Shown: positions 26,428 through 40,900, counted from the stretch's first letter. The stretch: DNA of 64,000 nt from Ancylostoma caninum (GCA_037903475.1 JBAJFG010000094.1:186001-250000), one strand, 5' to 3'. Numbers and translations: made by a program. The notes: a model not told the origin generated them from the sequence alone.

Positions 26428-29123
26428 CTACCAGTTTTCAGCTGAGGTCAGATAAACTACTTTTGGTGGATAGAAACCATTAAAATTTGTTGAGAGGCAC
26501 AATGAGTAGGCCCCGCATTCGGGATAAAGGATCCAATCTCCTTCTTTGACAGTGGATAGACGTCGATCGGTCTGAAGAAACTCAAAACGATGGACAGCCA
26601 AGAATACAAAGAATCAAAGATTTTAGTGGACTGCCTTGCAAAACTCCTCACTGACATAATTACCATAAAAAAATTTCCACTCTTCCAGAAAACAAACGGG
26701 AGTTGTGAGCAGGGAGCTTGTCATTTTCAAGACCAATGTCAAAGGAGTAAACGTTGAAGTTTCGGCGGAGGTCGATCGTTACTCCACCGCGTGTTAACCG
26801 AAGTGGTCAACGTTGTTAACTCGGGTTAACGTCAGTTCAGAAATGATCTGGCGCGGTCTCCTCTGCCAGCAGCGGCTTATTCTCAGCGCAGATACAGTAC
26901 CCACACTGAGCTTTTATACATTTAGCTTTTATACACCTTTATACACTTTCACCTTCTATACTCAGCACTTTCGTATAGAATGATGTAAACATCAGTGAAC
27001 AACGACGCCTGGCATTCCTATCCGTGTAGAAACTTCGAAAAAAAAATATCGACCCCCTGGCCTTGGCAATATGATCGACGATTCGATTATCCTTATTGTA
27101 TTCATTATCATTACTCATAGTAGACGTCATGTGTAGTGGGCGTGGCTGACCCATCTTACATTGGTGGTAGTATTGACTAGACAGAACGAAATATTGTAAG
27201 CCGCACAAGGCACTCGTTACTCATTTTTGTCGCTATTACTCTCTACTTACACTAGTAAATACTTATCTACTGAAGCACTCTCTCAATTGTGCATACGTAC
27301 AACACAAAGTCGAGGAGTCTCAGCACCCACAATAGGAAGTGCGTTCGAATTCAATTCTCCTTCAAAACCTTTCACGTAGGAGGATACTAGAACAAACTGA
27401 AGACCGAAAATAAGAAACAACCACCTCTATGATGTCGAAGCTACAACATGTGGGTCCCCAAATATCTGCTCTCATGTGACCTTCTCTTTTCTAAAAATCA
27501 GTGCCTGAATTCCAGAAGTAGAGCAAGGCAGGTGATGAAAAACTCACCAGAAGAGGTATGCCTTCCACTTTCCGCTGCTCAGTTAGTACAAAATTGAAGG
27601 AGCCATAAACACCATCGTTGAGGTAGATACTGTGGGAAGTCGGGAGATCCTCTAAAGTGTCAATATAAACGGAACAACGATAAGGTATGTAAGAGCATCT
27701 CCCAAAACCGCACCACTTATCGATTTCAGAATCACTTGGCTCACACGAGTAGCGACATACTGTGCGTCAGTTACTAGAAATCGTCCAGGTTCTGCTATCA
27801 CGGTCAATTCAATATCTTCGAAGCATGAGCTCAACGTGTTTTCGATGAAGTGTCCAACCTAAAATTTCTTCAAATGTCTTTTTCTCTACAGATTATTTGC
27901 ATAACATTACCAATACCTTTAAGAAATCCTTCCCATTACTAGCTATGAATCCTCCTCCAATATCGAGTATATCCACAGGATGACCGAGCATTCTACCGTA
28001 ATCAAGTAATTTTCGTGCGCTGGCCAGTGACAGCGCCATAGGTCGACAATTCTGTACACCTGAGCCGATATGGAAGCTGGAAGCACATTTGCTTAATTGT
28101 AGAGGAATAAATGGTATTTGAGAGGACGGAAATGCCATGGAGTGGAAAAAAATTACCTGATGCCGTGAATTTTCGCTCCCAGCTTCGCCGCTTCGTGGAA
28201 AATTAGTTTGCTCGTGATTTCATCAGCTCCAAACTTTTTGTTTAGATCCACGAGAGCTTCGAAGCCATTCACTCTGATTCTGAGAATCAACCTTGAAAAT
28301 CGTCATGAGAGAAATTTCATAACAGATGGTGTGGATATTTTCACGTGAATACCCACTTAGCGTCGGTCGTGATGCTCACGATCTTTCTCAATTCCTCAAC
28401 GCTGTCCAGTGTCATCATTGTGATATTGTTCTCCATCGCATATTCTATACATTGACGGGATTTGATGGGATGTGCCAGGATGATTCCATCGCCGGAGGCC
28501 AGATCATTTGATAGGACCTATTCAGAAAAAATGAAATGAGGGATGCGGAGCGTCATAGTTAGAATCGGGAGCACGACCAAGACTTGCAATTGGCCGTTTG
28601 ATGAACTGGCCAATCGCAAAGCTTGGCGCCCCACCCAGCCCATTCCAGGACCATCTGTGGTTGCTTGTGTGTAAAAGCCCCGAATATTGAGGTATCTGTG
28701 AACTTTCTCACTTGTTCCATTTCTGCAACGCTTGCACAATCAAAACATGCTCCATAAACTGACAGTGTCTTCAAGATATTTAGATCAGGATTACATTTCA
28801 CTGCATAGTAGGGCTAAAATGAGAAATGAATGCTATTTATGGTGAATTGGGAACTGAAGCACTTGATTAGAAGTTCTCACGGACTTTTACCGAAGGGAGA
28901 GCGAAGTTCCACAAATCCAACTGTTGTTTCACCTTATCAAGGTCGATTATGGCGAAGGGCTCATAGACATCCTGAATCAGAGAGGCGACTATTATTTTCT
29001 TCTGCTGTAAGAGATCAAGGAGCGTTGACATCTCACCCGAGCATCGTAATCTGTTGCTACTTTCTTGGCGAAATCTACCACAGTGACAGAACCGTCATGT
29101 TGGTAGACGTCGTCCACCTTCAT
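26428..29123 (-). CDS. odc-1: Ornithine decarboxylase (group IV, PLP-dependent)
   Basis: Predicted cytosolic enzyme making putrescine from ornithine, 405 residues (C. elegans ODC-1 is of similar length). Exons, 5' to 3': 29123-29037, 29004-28891, 28813-28712, 28517-28357, 28291-28157, 28076-27917, 27858-27714, 27651-27548, 27490-27425, 26571-26428; phases agree and the total is 1218 nt. Visible motifs: YYAVKCNP (PLP lysine), [15 protein letters not shown] (stacking His), DILDIGGGF (PLP phosphate loop), [18 protein letters not shown] (Asp332 equivalent), WGPTC (catalytic Cys360 equivalent), GAYSL and STNFNGF. The residue after that Cys is Cys, where ODCs have Asp361. The Met at 29121-29123 follows in-frame stops. 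A GTAGGT overlapping the stop could serve as a donor, so an extra 3' exon is possible. Confidence 0.9.
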
Positions 29124-31615
29124 GCCTCTCGAATGAATTGCACTTCTCTATCAGGCGGATGTCTGTTTAAGAAAAAAAAAAGCGACCTCTGAACGGGCGA
29201 ACAGACACAAGTGGAGGAAAGCAGCCGTTGAGTGTAGTACGTGCATGTACGAAATCTTGTAGGATAGTATAGGAGTATACTTAGTAGCGAAAATATGATA
29301 CATACATTCCGCTAAAGGGACACAGATTTGATCCAGTAAGGTTCGCGCAGAATCATTTATCAATTTCCTGCCAATATCTCTCATGTCCCTGAGTAATTTG
29401 TGAATGTGAAGAGACGCAACAAACTACACATAAATTATTTAGATATGCTATAACATTCATCTTGGAGCCTACAGTCACAGTCGATTTTCGCAAATTTCTT
29501 TCTATGATTCCAAAGATAATATTTTTAATGTTATATTTATAATATGATGTTATAAATAATCATTCAACCACCAATTCTCAGCCAACTCTAACCTCTCAAA
29601 ACAGAACGCAAGTTATAGGAAATTATTTTGATAAGGTGAGTTATAATGTAACCATGCATGAATGGAATTAAAATAAAGACTATTGTAAGCGATCGTTTTT
29701 AAACGCAAAACATCACCACTGTCAATGGCTCACTAATAAGATCAGAACTGGTCAACGCGGAAATTGTTCTAAAACTGCATCATGAGATTCTATCTGTGGT
29801 TTTATTAGTGTTTGTAACATTTGAGTCTACAAACCATTACCAAGGCGTAAGAGCCGTAGACGAAGTTCTGGAAAAGTTCACTGATTGCTGACCCGCACCA
29901 AAATTCTAAGCATCTCCTTGTTGCCATTACTTGTAGATTTTAGGGAAGCAGGGCTCATGGTGTGACACACTGTTTGTAATATCAGGGCTAAGAGTTCAAT
30001 CTCCGAACAGGCAAACCAAGCCGTTCAGAGTTAGTAGGTTTCAGGGTTAACATTGATACATTGAACATTGAACGCATAACATATTTCAGTAGTGTTTCCA
30101 ATTGAAAATGAGAAAAGAAAAGAGAGAAAAATTCAAAATACACGTAGAAGTACATTTCCTAATGTTTCAAAAGAGAATTTACGGTGATTCATCCGAAAGA
30201 TGCAAAATTTTTCAAGCATCGAACAAAGATAAATAATGCGTACGTTTGCGTGGCAACAGTTTCATGAATGCCGGCTCAGGAAGTCTATGAATTGGAAACA
30301 GCTCATCTGCACAGGTGAGAAAAAACAGATATTTGAGTGACTACTAGCTTAGGTGATACGTATGAGGATTGTTCTACACCATCAGAGATCTTCCTGGATT
30401 GAATAAGGGCGATATAATCCAGTAGAATGAAAACAGTTAGCATTTAAATGTTTTGATTTCATTACATTTATACGGCTTCGATAGGAAAAACGATTTATAC
30501 GGGGTCCATGATTCAGTGATTGCGTGTAATTCAATCTTTCTACTGACCTTGAATTATGTACTTAAGTTTTTACCTATGCTAAGTTGATTGACAACTGAGT
30601 GCAATTTTCCTTGCAAAGTTATACAGATAACACTGAAATGGTGGTAAAAGCCTAGAGAAATCTCTAAGCCTCCACAAATGTAGATAGATGTGCACCGCAA
30701 ATTGGCGCTGCAAATTTTTTTTGCATAATTAGTGCACTTATTGGGTAAATTTCAAATGATTGACTGGCAGCAGGTCTAATTACCTACCAAGGTTACCCAG
30801 TAAAGACTATGCTTAACTCAAAAACAAGTCCTTGGACTGTTGGAAGGTGCTACGTAGTTTGTCCACGATATGCCAAATCGTAATTATTTCTGTAAAAATA
30901 AAACATTCTGATTTGCATAACTGAGAATGTATGAACGTCTCCAATGAGAAATGAGACCATTGTTCTAACTTACAACGAGGGCCATGATTTTGCTAAAGAA
31001 GAGGATCTTCTCGATCGAGTGTACAGGAAAATTTCAACAAGGATGTTAGATGTCTTTAGAAAAAAATGGGGAAGAAGTTCATGTTCTCATTCATGAGAAG
31101 GGGTACTGAAAGTTTCGGGTTTGCCGCTGGCACATATGTAGTTTAAAACCATCATCACATACCAGCATGAGTCGTATCAGCGGTAATTTCACGCTTGGGT
31201 GACTTTTGCCGCCAAGAAGAGAGGTCAGAGACCCGGAAGTTATTGCTTCAAGGGAAAGCAGCCACAATTGTGTTCACTATTGTTGTTTGTCGTTGAATAA
31301 GAGTAATGTGAGCTGCTTGTGGTAAATACTCATAATAAGATGTATTTTACACAATGGAATGAAATCACGTGATTTAAATTCTTTGAATGCCACATCTGAC
31401 ACGTTTTACCACAGGAATGATGGAAGTCTAAACGAGCAAAGGCAATATATAGTTCTCTATACCATTTTTTCAACAGTAAATAGACTTTTACAATGTGCTA
31501 AAATTCTGAAATGTTCTACATGAAACACTAAGGGACAAGTGGCTGTAAAAACACATTTTTTAAAGACACAAGTGAACTACAAACGGAAAATACCAAACAG
31601 TAACGCTCATAAATG
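29124..31615. other. Intergenic between ODC and GNAT-1
   Basis: About 2.5 kb of AT-rich sequence with no exon chain recognised. It should contain the promoter of the decarboxylase gene (minus strand, reading leftwards) and the 3' UTR of GNAT-1. Confidence 0.4.
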
Positions 31616-34600
31616 TCAACTGCTTAACCGCAATGCCATGAATTTGCCTCCCTGGCAGCCGTCGTGCAAATTCTGGAACACCACGTTACCGTTCTCACGG
31701 AAAACGGAGTATGGGATTTCGTAGAGCACTTGGAAGCCTCTCTGAAAATAGCTTGTTCTTGAATGAGTTTAATTCCCGTGCTCCACAACTTATGTAGGAT
31801 TCAACTAAACAAAATCGAGGTAAGGTTTGAATGTATCGAATATTGATCGGCTTTTTTTAAAAGTCGCTAGTTAAGGAAAGCAAAGAAATACCAAAAACAG
31901 TAGTGGCAAGTGGCGATTCAGGGTAACTTTCGCGAAAAATGGAGCTAACTATGTATTCACTTGAAAAATATCAATACTGTAAAGTAGAGCTTGAGGAAGC
32001 ATAGAAAAACTAGAAAAATATACAGATCAGTGGGTAAATAAACAGAAAATAACTGAATAAGTAGATCCATTGATAGGAAAAACACTCCATGGTTGGTCCG
32101 GTGAGTTCGCCGGTAAAGCAAAAAATTTGTGTGAGTTTTGCCTAGCTGTTCTACGGAAAGGGGAATATTTCCACTGTAGTTGATTAGGATCCTCTACAAA
32201 CTGGTTTTTCTAAGACCATAAAGTGCCTCTGCCATCCTGGCTCATTTTCTTGAAGGTCTGATGTCGTGGATCTGTAAAAGAAACTAAAATTCTCGAGCTC
32301 GACACATTCACGATCTCCTCAGATTCATCTTATCTCCACCCCTTTTTGCTCCTTCATTATCTTCACTTTTTTGTCATTCCATGCTTCAGCTCAAAAGCAA
32401 TAAATAAAACATACGGAAAAAGAGTTAGACATGGCGAAGAAGGAGTGAAACTTTAGAAGCAGCATATTCTATGACAAACCTTTTTGAAAATCCCTTGAGA
32501 AGCGCATGCTGTAGCGGCTGTTGCTACCCAATCACAACCTTCGGCTTGTGCTGTCTGTATAGCTCGTTCAGTCAGTTGTTTGCCTAGTCCACGTCTGAAA
32601 ATATTTTTCACATGACTTCATACTTTTTATGGTGAAAATTTCAGCTAACCCCATGTATTCTCTGTGAACGCAGAGTATGTCCAGCTTGAACACCTTGGCG
32701 TTAGTGCCAAGTAGTCGCTTTTGTCGATGTTCCAGTGTACTGACGTAGGCATGTATCTGGTTAGCTTTGTGCTGCTTGTAAGGGCCCTTGGCGATGTCTG
32801 AGATTAGTTTAGCAAGAAATACTTCCACTGAACGGAAAACAATGCGCAATAACTGTTAAACCTTCTGCAAAATCATGGCGCTCAGCGTCAATGTCCGGAG
32901 GAATCGTATCAGTGGTTTCCGGCTTGCTGATTGAGCACAAGCATATACCAACCAATCTGAAGTTATTGTAAATAGGCGTCACAGCTATAACTTTTTTAGG
33001 TGAATATTTATTTTCAAATCCGGAATGAGTCGGATTACAAAATCCAAGAGTTTCGTGTAGCTCAAAAAAAAACACGTTTCTGAACTTCTTTATTATGAGA
33101 TATGTGACTCTCTGGAACTCTCTAGAACTGTGTGGTTTGACCTACTTTGCTCATCTAGCTGTTTTTATGATTTCATCACGTTAGTGTTGCTACGTTAAAC
33201 GAGCCATTTTCTAGGACTGAAACATAATAAATAAACGGAAAAGACTAAATCTGTGAGCATAAGGGTGTGGTTGAGAATTCGCAACAATAGTCTTTGTATT
33301 TGTTTCTGATCCGATTCTATGTATAGTAACACTCAAAAAAAGGATCAACACCGTTTCGACAAGGGAATCTTTTGCTATAACTCTACTCCGGAATGAGCTA
33401 CCCAAATGGAATTTGGATATGTGTTGAAGCTCTATGGGTGCTCTCTAATATCACCTTACCTGGACAGGAACTCAATTCTAGTGGCATTATTGAGCCTAAA
33501 CTTCAATTTCCTCGGCTTCCATGAATTTTGTCCAGCATCTTCACTACCATCTTTCGAGAAAAATGAAGAATGATATAGAAAGAGCACATAATTGGCTATT
33601 TTCCCAACGTGTGTCATTGCTGCATTTTTCTTCGCTGCAGGAAGGCGAGAACCAAACTATAATACATAATTTGGCAGAAAATCTGTTTTACCGTATCCCA
33701 AGAATATTAAAAGCGTTCCAGTTCTTATTTCAATATAAGAATAGTGGTTGGCCGCATAGAGGTATCCCCCATCGGAATGGTTGCCTTTTTTTGAAATTAG
33801 TGAAATTCTTTTTCTATTGATTGGACTTTTTGGCGATTCCATTTTGTCACATAAAGAGAAGAACTAAAAAAAAGGAGTTCTGTAGCGAATTATTTTCCTA
33901 AGATAAGATTCAGTACAATTCCTTTCCGAACCGAAATGATGAGATACACACGAAGAAACAGCACATTGGTGAAAACAATGAATGGAACACAATATTTCTG
34001 TTTTAAAGCAGCAGTTGTTGTTAATGTAATGCAGCGAGAACGAAGGGTCCTTTGACCCTCATCATTTCCTGAAATCTCGTCTGAATAGCTCGATCAGTAG
34101 CTGAGTCACAGTGAAAAATTCCGTCTTTAACAGTGGTACTTATTATATCTTTTTGAGCACTACTGCATCAGGGCTGTGCGTTACTAACGTAACGAATTAA
34201 CGCATTAATGCTTAACGGCCATTTTTTGGCCTAACGTAACGAATGAACGGATTAAAGAAATCTGAAATTTTTCTAGCGTACAGCCCTGCACTGCATGTGC
34301 TGGATATAGAAAAGGGGTGCACGGAAAGGCAGTGCAATCCAGTCCTGGGATAGCATGAATTGCACCCTATGCTGCCGAAATCTTCTGAACAGCTTTGTAG
34401 GAACTCAGTTCTATTGTACAATTTTTTATCTTGTATTACTTGTTGCATTCCATCACATTTAGATCTTGCACTTTCAGTAGGCGTAGACCGGATGGATGGA
34501 CCCATGCCCATGTCCCAGAAATGTTCGTGCCCTTCAACGGCTAGTTTCTCTATCTTCGTATTTTATTTTCAACCAAACCAGTGCACAAAAAAAGCTGTCC

Positions 34601-34961
34601 TTTTTACATTGGAACCGAAAAACATACATAAGAGTGCAGTTCCAGGCCATTAATCTGTATGATATGGAACGTTGTCACAAACCGATCGCCGTCATAGATG
34701 ACAGTGGAGTACTTTTCATGTGAGTATCCTGCTACAGCTGTTTTATGGAAGAGCTCGACCGTATCATCATTAGTCAGCTCTGGAAAGATGCTGCTCTTGC
34801 TTGTTTTTGTAAGAATGTGAGTAACAAGGTGACAGTAAACTTGTGAACTAACTCAGTGACACTCCAATAGGCTCAGTTTTACCAAACTGGTCGGCCAAAA
34901 ACTTCTCGATATCATCGGCATGCTTCCGTGTAGCAACCTCGAAACGCAGCTTGTCTAACAT
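31616..34961 (-). CDS. GNAT-family N-acetyltransferase, paralogue 1 (AANAT-like)
   Basis: Predicted acetyl-CoA-dependent amine N-acetyltransferase, 229 residues. Exons, 5' to 3': 34961-34853, 34779-34683, 32956-32862, 32797-32650, 32594-32480, 31741-31616; total 690 nt with consistent phases. The ATG lies directly after TTATTTCAG, which fits an SL trans-splice site or an internal exon that happens to begin with ATG, as the other two paralogues have earlier exons. Motifs: EKYSTVIYDGDRLVGICL (beta strands before the acetyl-CoA site), KLDILCVH then MGRGLGKQL (motif A loop, usual first Arg replaced by Met), WVATAATACASQGIF, and the C-terminal block GFQVLYEIPYS...NLHDGCQGGKF. The copy appears intact. 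Its substrate is unknown; the family includes arylalkylamine acetyltransferases. Confidence 0.88.
34169..34288 (+). mobile_element. hAT-like MITE, family 2, copy B
   Basis: A 120-bp element with ends CAGGGCTGTGCGTTA and GTACAGCCCTG, inverted relative to the copy at 26020-26138. Flanking 8-mers tactgcat and cactgcat match at seven of eight positions, the target-site length of hAT elements. It lies within the second intron of GNAT-1. Confidence 0.85.
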
Positions 34962-37900
34962 CTGAAATAAGATAACGTATCTCAAAAATTATGAAGGAGC
35001 GGCGCTTTATGAAGGATTACTGCGTCGTGCGTTTTTTTTTGGAATATTAAGAGCAGAGACCTATTTGGAAAAGTCCTGAATTTAAACCAAACGTTCTGTA
35101 TTGTGGAAGTACAGAGCAAATATTCAGAAAATACTGTTGATACAGGGAAGGTTGTCTAAGTTTGAGGCTAAGATGTTGATAGCGGTGCTCTGGGTGACCA
35201 CAAGAGAAGAAATATTCTATTATAAATATACCAAATTGATAATAAATAGATATAAAATGCGCTATGGCAGATCAAGAAAATAGATAAATTGGGAGCGACA
35301 ATAACGGGTTTCGCATGATCAAGCGAAAGTGATGTTCTCACCTTTGGCCCCACCAAACCGGCTCATCTCCAAATGCTTAGAAACCAATTCCTTGCAAAAC
35401 TTAAGCTAAGAAAAATTTAAGCATTCCTGAAGAACTTCTTTTAAGAATTCAACATCCTAAACAGGTCTTCTAATTTTCGGCAATCGTTCTTTAGACGTAT
35501 TTCTATCAAAAATGATGAGTTCCACCATGTAAATCTATTTCCAATAATGTCATAGAAGCCTACCTATTCTTTTCTTCTGAAGGAGAATAGAGAAGTCTCA
35601 GATATGCGTTTTGGGATTCCCTTGTATAGAAGTGAATTTCTCACTGAGGGTGTGGTTCAGAGTGAAGAGAAACTAGGGCATTTGGTAGCCAGAGATTTCG
35701 CAAATGAGCGAGGATTAAAAAAATCAATATCCATACAGGGCAATTTCTGTTCCAACAATGGTAGTGCTAACTAGTCAATACTAACCTCATTCAGAAAATT
35801 CAGCCACTAAAAAAGTGAATGGAAGAGATGGAACGGAATTACATTACCATGATATGCATTACGTTTAGTTGCACTTGTCCATTATTTGAAGTGTTTTGTT
35901 ATGTCTGGCCCAAAAGTGCTATACAATCAGAAAACAAGCTGTTCAATTGGAGTAAAGGAGGTAGAACCCATTGTCTTTGATATTCGCATTCAGCTTTCGA
36001 TTAAAACTAATCAATGGTCTGATAAGAGTGCACTAAGAGGACTACAGAGTGCATGTGCTGTATTTACCATCACAGTTTTTGGAAGGGTGGCCCCAATAAT
36101 CGCGTAAAATCAAACTTCGAAGAAAAAAGTGCCATGATCATACTATGTGCATGTCCACTCCATGGGGGATTTATTACATTTAGTGATAAATCTTAGTGGA
36201 TATCAGTATCTCCAATTCACCGGTCAACAAACCTGTCAGAACGCTTTTCAGATGTGAATATGTGATTATTTATGATCATGAATTTTAGTATTTAAAAATT
36301 TCCTGGCTTGATATGTTAAGCTTCTAGGAATTTGATGAGTAACAAGGAAACAGCTCGCTTAGTTCGGCACACAATCAGTACAGAATTTTCTTGGAGATTA
36401 AAATGCTAGGACACCTCAGAAAAACAAATCACACTATTCAGGGTCTAAAAATTTGAAGAAAAATTCTATGATGCATATAATAAATCAATAAAGATTTTCC
36501 TTCATGCTGACAGACCCGGAAACAACCTAGTACGCTTGTAGTCGTAACCAAAAAAAGGTGGTTGTTGTGACTATTGTGATAAAACGCTAGCAACACAACG
36601 CTAAAAACAAAGTCCGAGAGGATTTTAGGTAGAGGATGTTTTTCCTCAACAGTGTAAATAATATATTTTTCGCCAGAATTCAAAGTTTCTGCGAAGTTCA
36701 AAGGTTCCGTTGTTGGAATTCGAAGATTATCGAAGCAGTTTATGTATCTACGGTGCTAATGAATAAAGAGCTTGGATAGTAGTGGTAGTATACTTCACGA
36801 ATTGGCAAAGGTTGTTGGTAACCTTTACATCGCACGACTAGGTGACGTTACCACACAGTTTGTCGAAAAAATGGGACACGAAAACTTGCTCATCATAAGT
36901 GCACACATTCTATGTACTTTTTCTAACGGAGAAGATCTATTTGAACAGCGGAACCCTTGCTCACAAGTACACATCTCTGTGCAAAGAGATAGCACAAACA
37001 CGTCGTCAGGTTCGCTCTGAAAATTGCTTTAGATATTTATTTATTAATTATTCACCATTGCCTTTTCCATCGCACATGGGACGCGATATGGGAAGCAACT
37101 AAGTGAAATGTGACGCTTCGAAACATCTAAATTCAACGTAAACATTTACACATTTCATCATTATCTATAGACGTGAGCGAAGGCACATGGATTTAAATAC
37201 TTCTGCATTGAATAAAAAGGAAAAAAACTCCTAATGAATACAATATATATGCAAGAAATAGCTACAAGTTACTAATGGGAAGCCAGTGAATGCGCTGCAG
37301 AGTTTTTAAAGGTCTGTACTGATTTTGACAGCTCATACGGACAGCACATAATTGCGGAGACTGCTCTTTGGAAAAAAAAGGTGACCTAAGCAGAGTTTAG
37401 AGCTTACGAACATAAATTCTTTAGGCTCAATTAGAATTTTTCCGACAAAAGTTTTGAATCTCATAACTAAATCTTTTTTTTTTTCAGGATTCCTCAAGCA
37501 GAGCCAAGCAAGCAGAGGTGTGAGGAACTGTTACTGCAGATCCCTCAAAACCAGAAACGGGGATTGGGAGTCTAAATACGAGCGTAAAATGGGAAAATAT
37601 GTGCATCACCAACTTCCAGGAAATTCGATGACTGTCTTCAATGTATAGGAACTTTTCCATGCATGAGTGCCCAATTCTTTCATAGATGCATAATTCGTTC
37701 AACTCAAATTAGGAAGTAAATTGAAGTTAAAACAATATCAAGAAGATTATGGCAATGTGTATATGGCCAACGACCGACAAGAAACTAGAAGGAGGCTGGA
37801 AGACCTGCTTCCCCGAGACAAAGGAAAAATATGGTCTTCAAGTAATCACTAACAAGTAGCAGGAAATAAAAAGAAGGTAGTAGAGGTACTCAGCACTTGT

Positions 37901-40900
37901 GACTACCTAAGCATTAAAAACACTAAGGAACTTCCACCACAACTCTCATTGTATGGAAAACCTCAAAAGCTATTATTAGGAATTAATCGTAAAGTAACCT
38001 CATTGATTAAGGCGTTCTACGAAACATCCTATACGCACTTTTAAAAACAATAACAGCTTCAGATTTTTAGTGAGGTTCTGTAGCTGCATAGACTGAATTT
38101 CTCTGGTGTTTTAGTTTAGCAAAATAGAAGGATATTCCTGCTGGTTGTGATCAGTGACGATGTGGGTGCCCTACGAGCTATGCGACTTTGACAACCCATG
38201 ATGGATGAGCATCGACAAATGTCTTTCTCTAGTATTGCACAGTAGAGACTTCCTGAGAAATTTTGTGGCTTGAAATAAAGGTTGAGTCTGGTGTCCCCAT
38301 ATTTCTTCTATACCATTCAAGTCAGTGTCAATACCCTCTTCACTGTTGGTTGCTTAGAAGGCTTTGGAAAGAGGGTCCACGTAAAGAATATTCACCTTCT
38401 CTATTTTTATGACATTGTTCATGCGCAAAATGCAGCAATTACTGAACAAAAGGTCCAGCACTTTGATTAAGTCAACTTGCACATTTTCCTGGCCTAGCAC
38501 TGATCGCTGTCCTTTTTCTAGGACTTCGGAAGATCAACTGCAAAAGAAAATTCGACAACTTAAGCCAAATCACAGTTGGGACCTTCAACGTCTTTACAAC
38601 CTTGCCATTGAAGCCCGGATCGAGAAGGATAGATAGGAACACTGTAGATAACCAATATTCCTCGAACAACTATGCATACGGAATATGTCCTTGATTGAAA
38701 TTAGAACTCAGTGTGGAGATTCAACCTCAAGAAAAAATAGTGTATGTTTGCCAGAACTTCTCGTGCAAGCCATTTATTCCACAAGTTCCTCTGGAGTTTC
38801 TCAATGAGACACCAGTGAGAGCAGGAGCTACGACAGCATCATCATTACATTCGTCACGATGGTCGTCAGCCAGCAACAGTGAGCGGTCGGTTCCAACTTT
38901 CCTTTTCAGGCGATATGTCTCCCAAAAGCCATTTTCCTAACCGGCGATCTCCTGAGCGGAGGAGCAGAGTATGCTCCACCGGATCACTGGTGGTGAGCAA
39001 CGCAATGGAAAAGAACTACGTTACAATTGTCAGTTTACGACGAAGGCTGCCATCATGCGAGGCAGAGACAGCAAGTGTCGAGGTTGCTTGACAAAATGCA
39101 CCCTCAAATGAGTCTGTTGACTCGTCGACAGTGGAAGAAGCAGACACGGACCACGATGCTATCTATACATGTCACCCTTGTCCGACCTCGCACTTTCTAT
39201 CTAACATCTTATCTGGCAGCTCAAGCACTCCTTGGCCGAGCAGCACTTCGCCTTTGACGATTTTCGACCACTGACTGATGACTTCTTCGACCTGTAGTAA
39301 CATGGTTACTGACCCCGTAGTGCTAGAGCTGTCCCTGGTAGGTGGCCTCAGGCCATAGGCGTACATGGTCATCGCAACATGTCCTGAAGTTTTCTAAAAG
39401 AAGCGAAAAAGTTTGAAGATTAAAAAAAATCCAGAGTGTCTCAATCATTTCCCGACAACCTAATACTTTCTTTCCATCTTGCTCCAAAGCCTATCCAGCC
39501 CTGACCACATCATAAATGTATTTTGTCGAGCGGTGTTGAGGTGGAAGGCTCTATTCAAAGCGAACTTCTTTCGTAGTGAATAGCTCCATTCAAAACGAAA
39601 GTCGCCGAATTCAAATCTCCGCATTATTACCTCTTTGCTGAGGTATACTGCTACTGCTACCATCCTAGGGCCACATGCATCATTCAGATGACCCAGCGTA
39701 TACGTGTCAACACTCTTCAGATCCACCCAATGTAACATGCGAATCAATACGCCTACCCAGGGTAATCTCAATTATGCATGGGCCTCTAGTCTACCGCTGT
39801 TCTTCGGCACTTCACCATCGTCTGAGTCACAAATCTCCCAAGATGCTTCCATAGCAAATTTGAGAAGGATGTATGTAAGATTTGCAAACTGTCTCAGGAT
39901 TGCTCTTCCAGCCGTGTCTTTTGTAGAAAGTGACGTTCTGTTGACTGTTCTGTGACGTTCTGTTGTTTCTGTTGACTAAGTGCTCGATTTATAGCTATAT
40001 TTCCTAGTGTGCCTGATTATTCCCGGGATTTCTACAAATGAACTTCCTTCTATGACTGGGATGGCACTGATTCTAATAGTTTGTTCACTTATTCTTTCTC
40101 TGACTCATACTAGGCCAAGACTCATGCTTGGTGTTAAGCACACCAATAGCTCATGGATAGATAGATAAACAAATAAGTCATTAAATAAACACTAGCTAGA
40201 TAAGCAATTACATAATATAACGAATACGCTGGAAGAGAAGCAGGGGAAGAGAGGCTTCGTTTCTGGGAATAGCAAGTTTTTCTTATATGAAGAATGTAAA
40301 CTTCAGACGCAGCTCTACATGGTTGTGTATTGGTGTGGTTGAAGCCAAGAAATGGGTTCAGTCAGGTAGGGAAGACTGGAGGCTTTACCAGGGAAACGTT
40401 TTTTACGCAGTCAAACAACGACGCCGCGTAAAGAATGGGCGCTGCCAAAGTACACTGCAAATATAGAGCGAAGAGACGTGGGAAAAAATTCGGTTCCATC
40501 TGCTTTAGGAACGACGTGATGGCTCGTTTTCGTTATGTTTATGTTTGATCGCACTCTGACATCTCACACCGTTTGGATGAGAACGTGCAGTCATTCAACA
40601 AATTTTCGATAATATCTACGAAAAACTGATTGAAACTGGTTTAAGAACGCTGGTGAAATTGTGTCGATGAAAAAAAGAGAATGACTACAGTTCACAAGTT
40701 CAAACACAACAAGCTGGCTGGCCGGTGAACATAGCACAACACAGCGATTGACATTCAAAGGGTAATTATATTTCAGAAATAATTGGCCAATTTTGAGGCT
40801 TCATAAGAAAGGCGTCGACCACTGCCCCTGGGCGAAGAAGGAAGGATGTAAGGATCTGGGGCGACAAGTTAGTTCTTTACTAAACTTTATTCATGAAGGC

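Noticed and set aside
35342..35368. ATG followed by a donor as first exon of GNAT-1
   Set aside because: It ends in phase 1, while the next exon must be entered in phase 0.
38980..39120. Cysteine pattern CRGCLTKC suggesting a nuclear-receptor zinc finger
   Set aside because: Only one half of the finger is present, the spacing to the preceding Cys is wrong and the flanking frames are closed.
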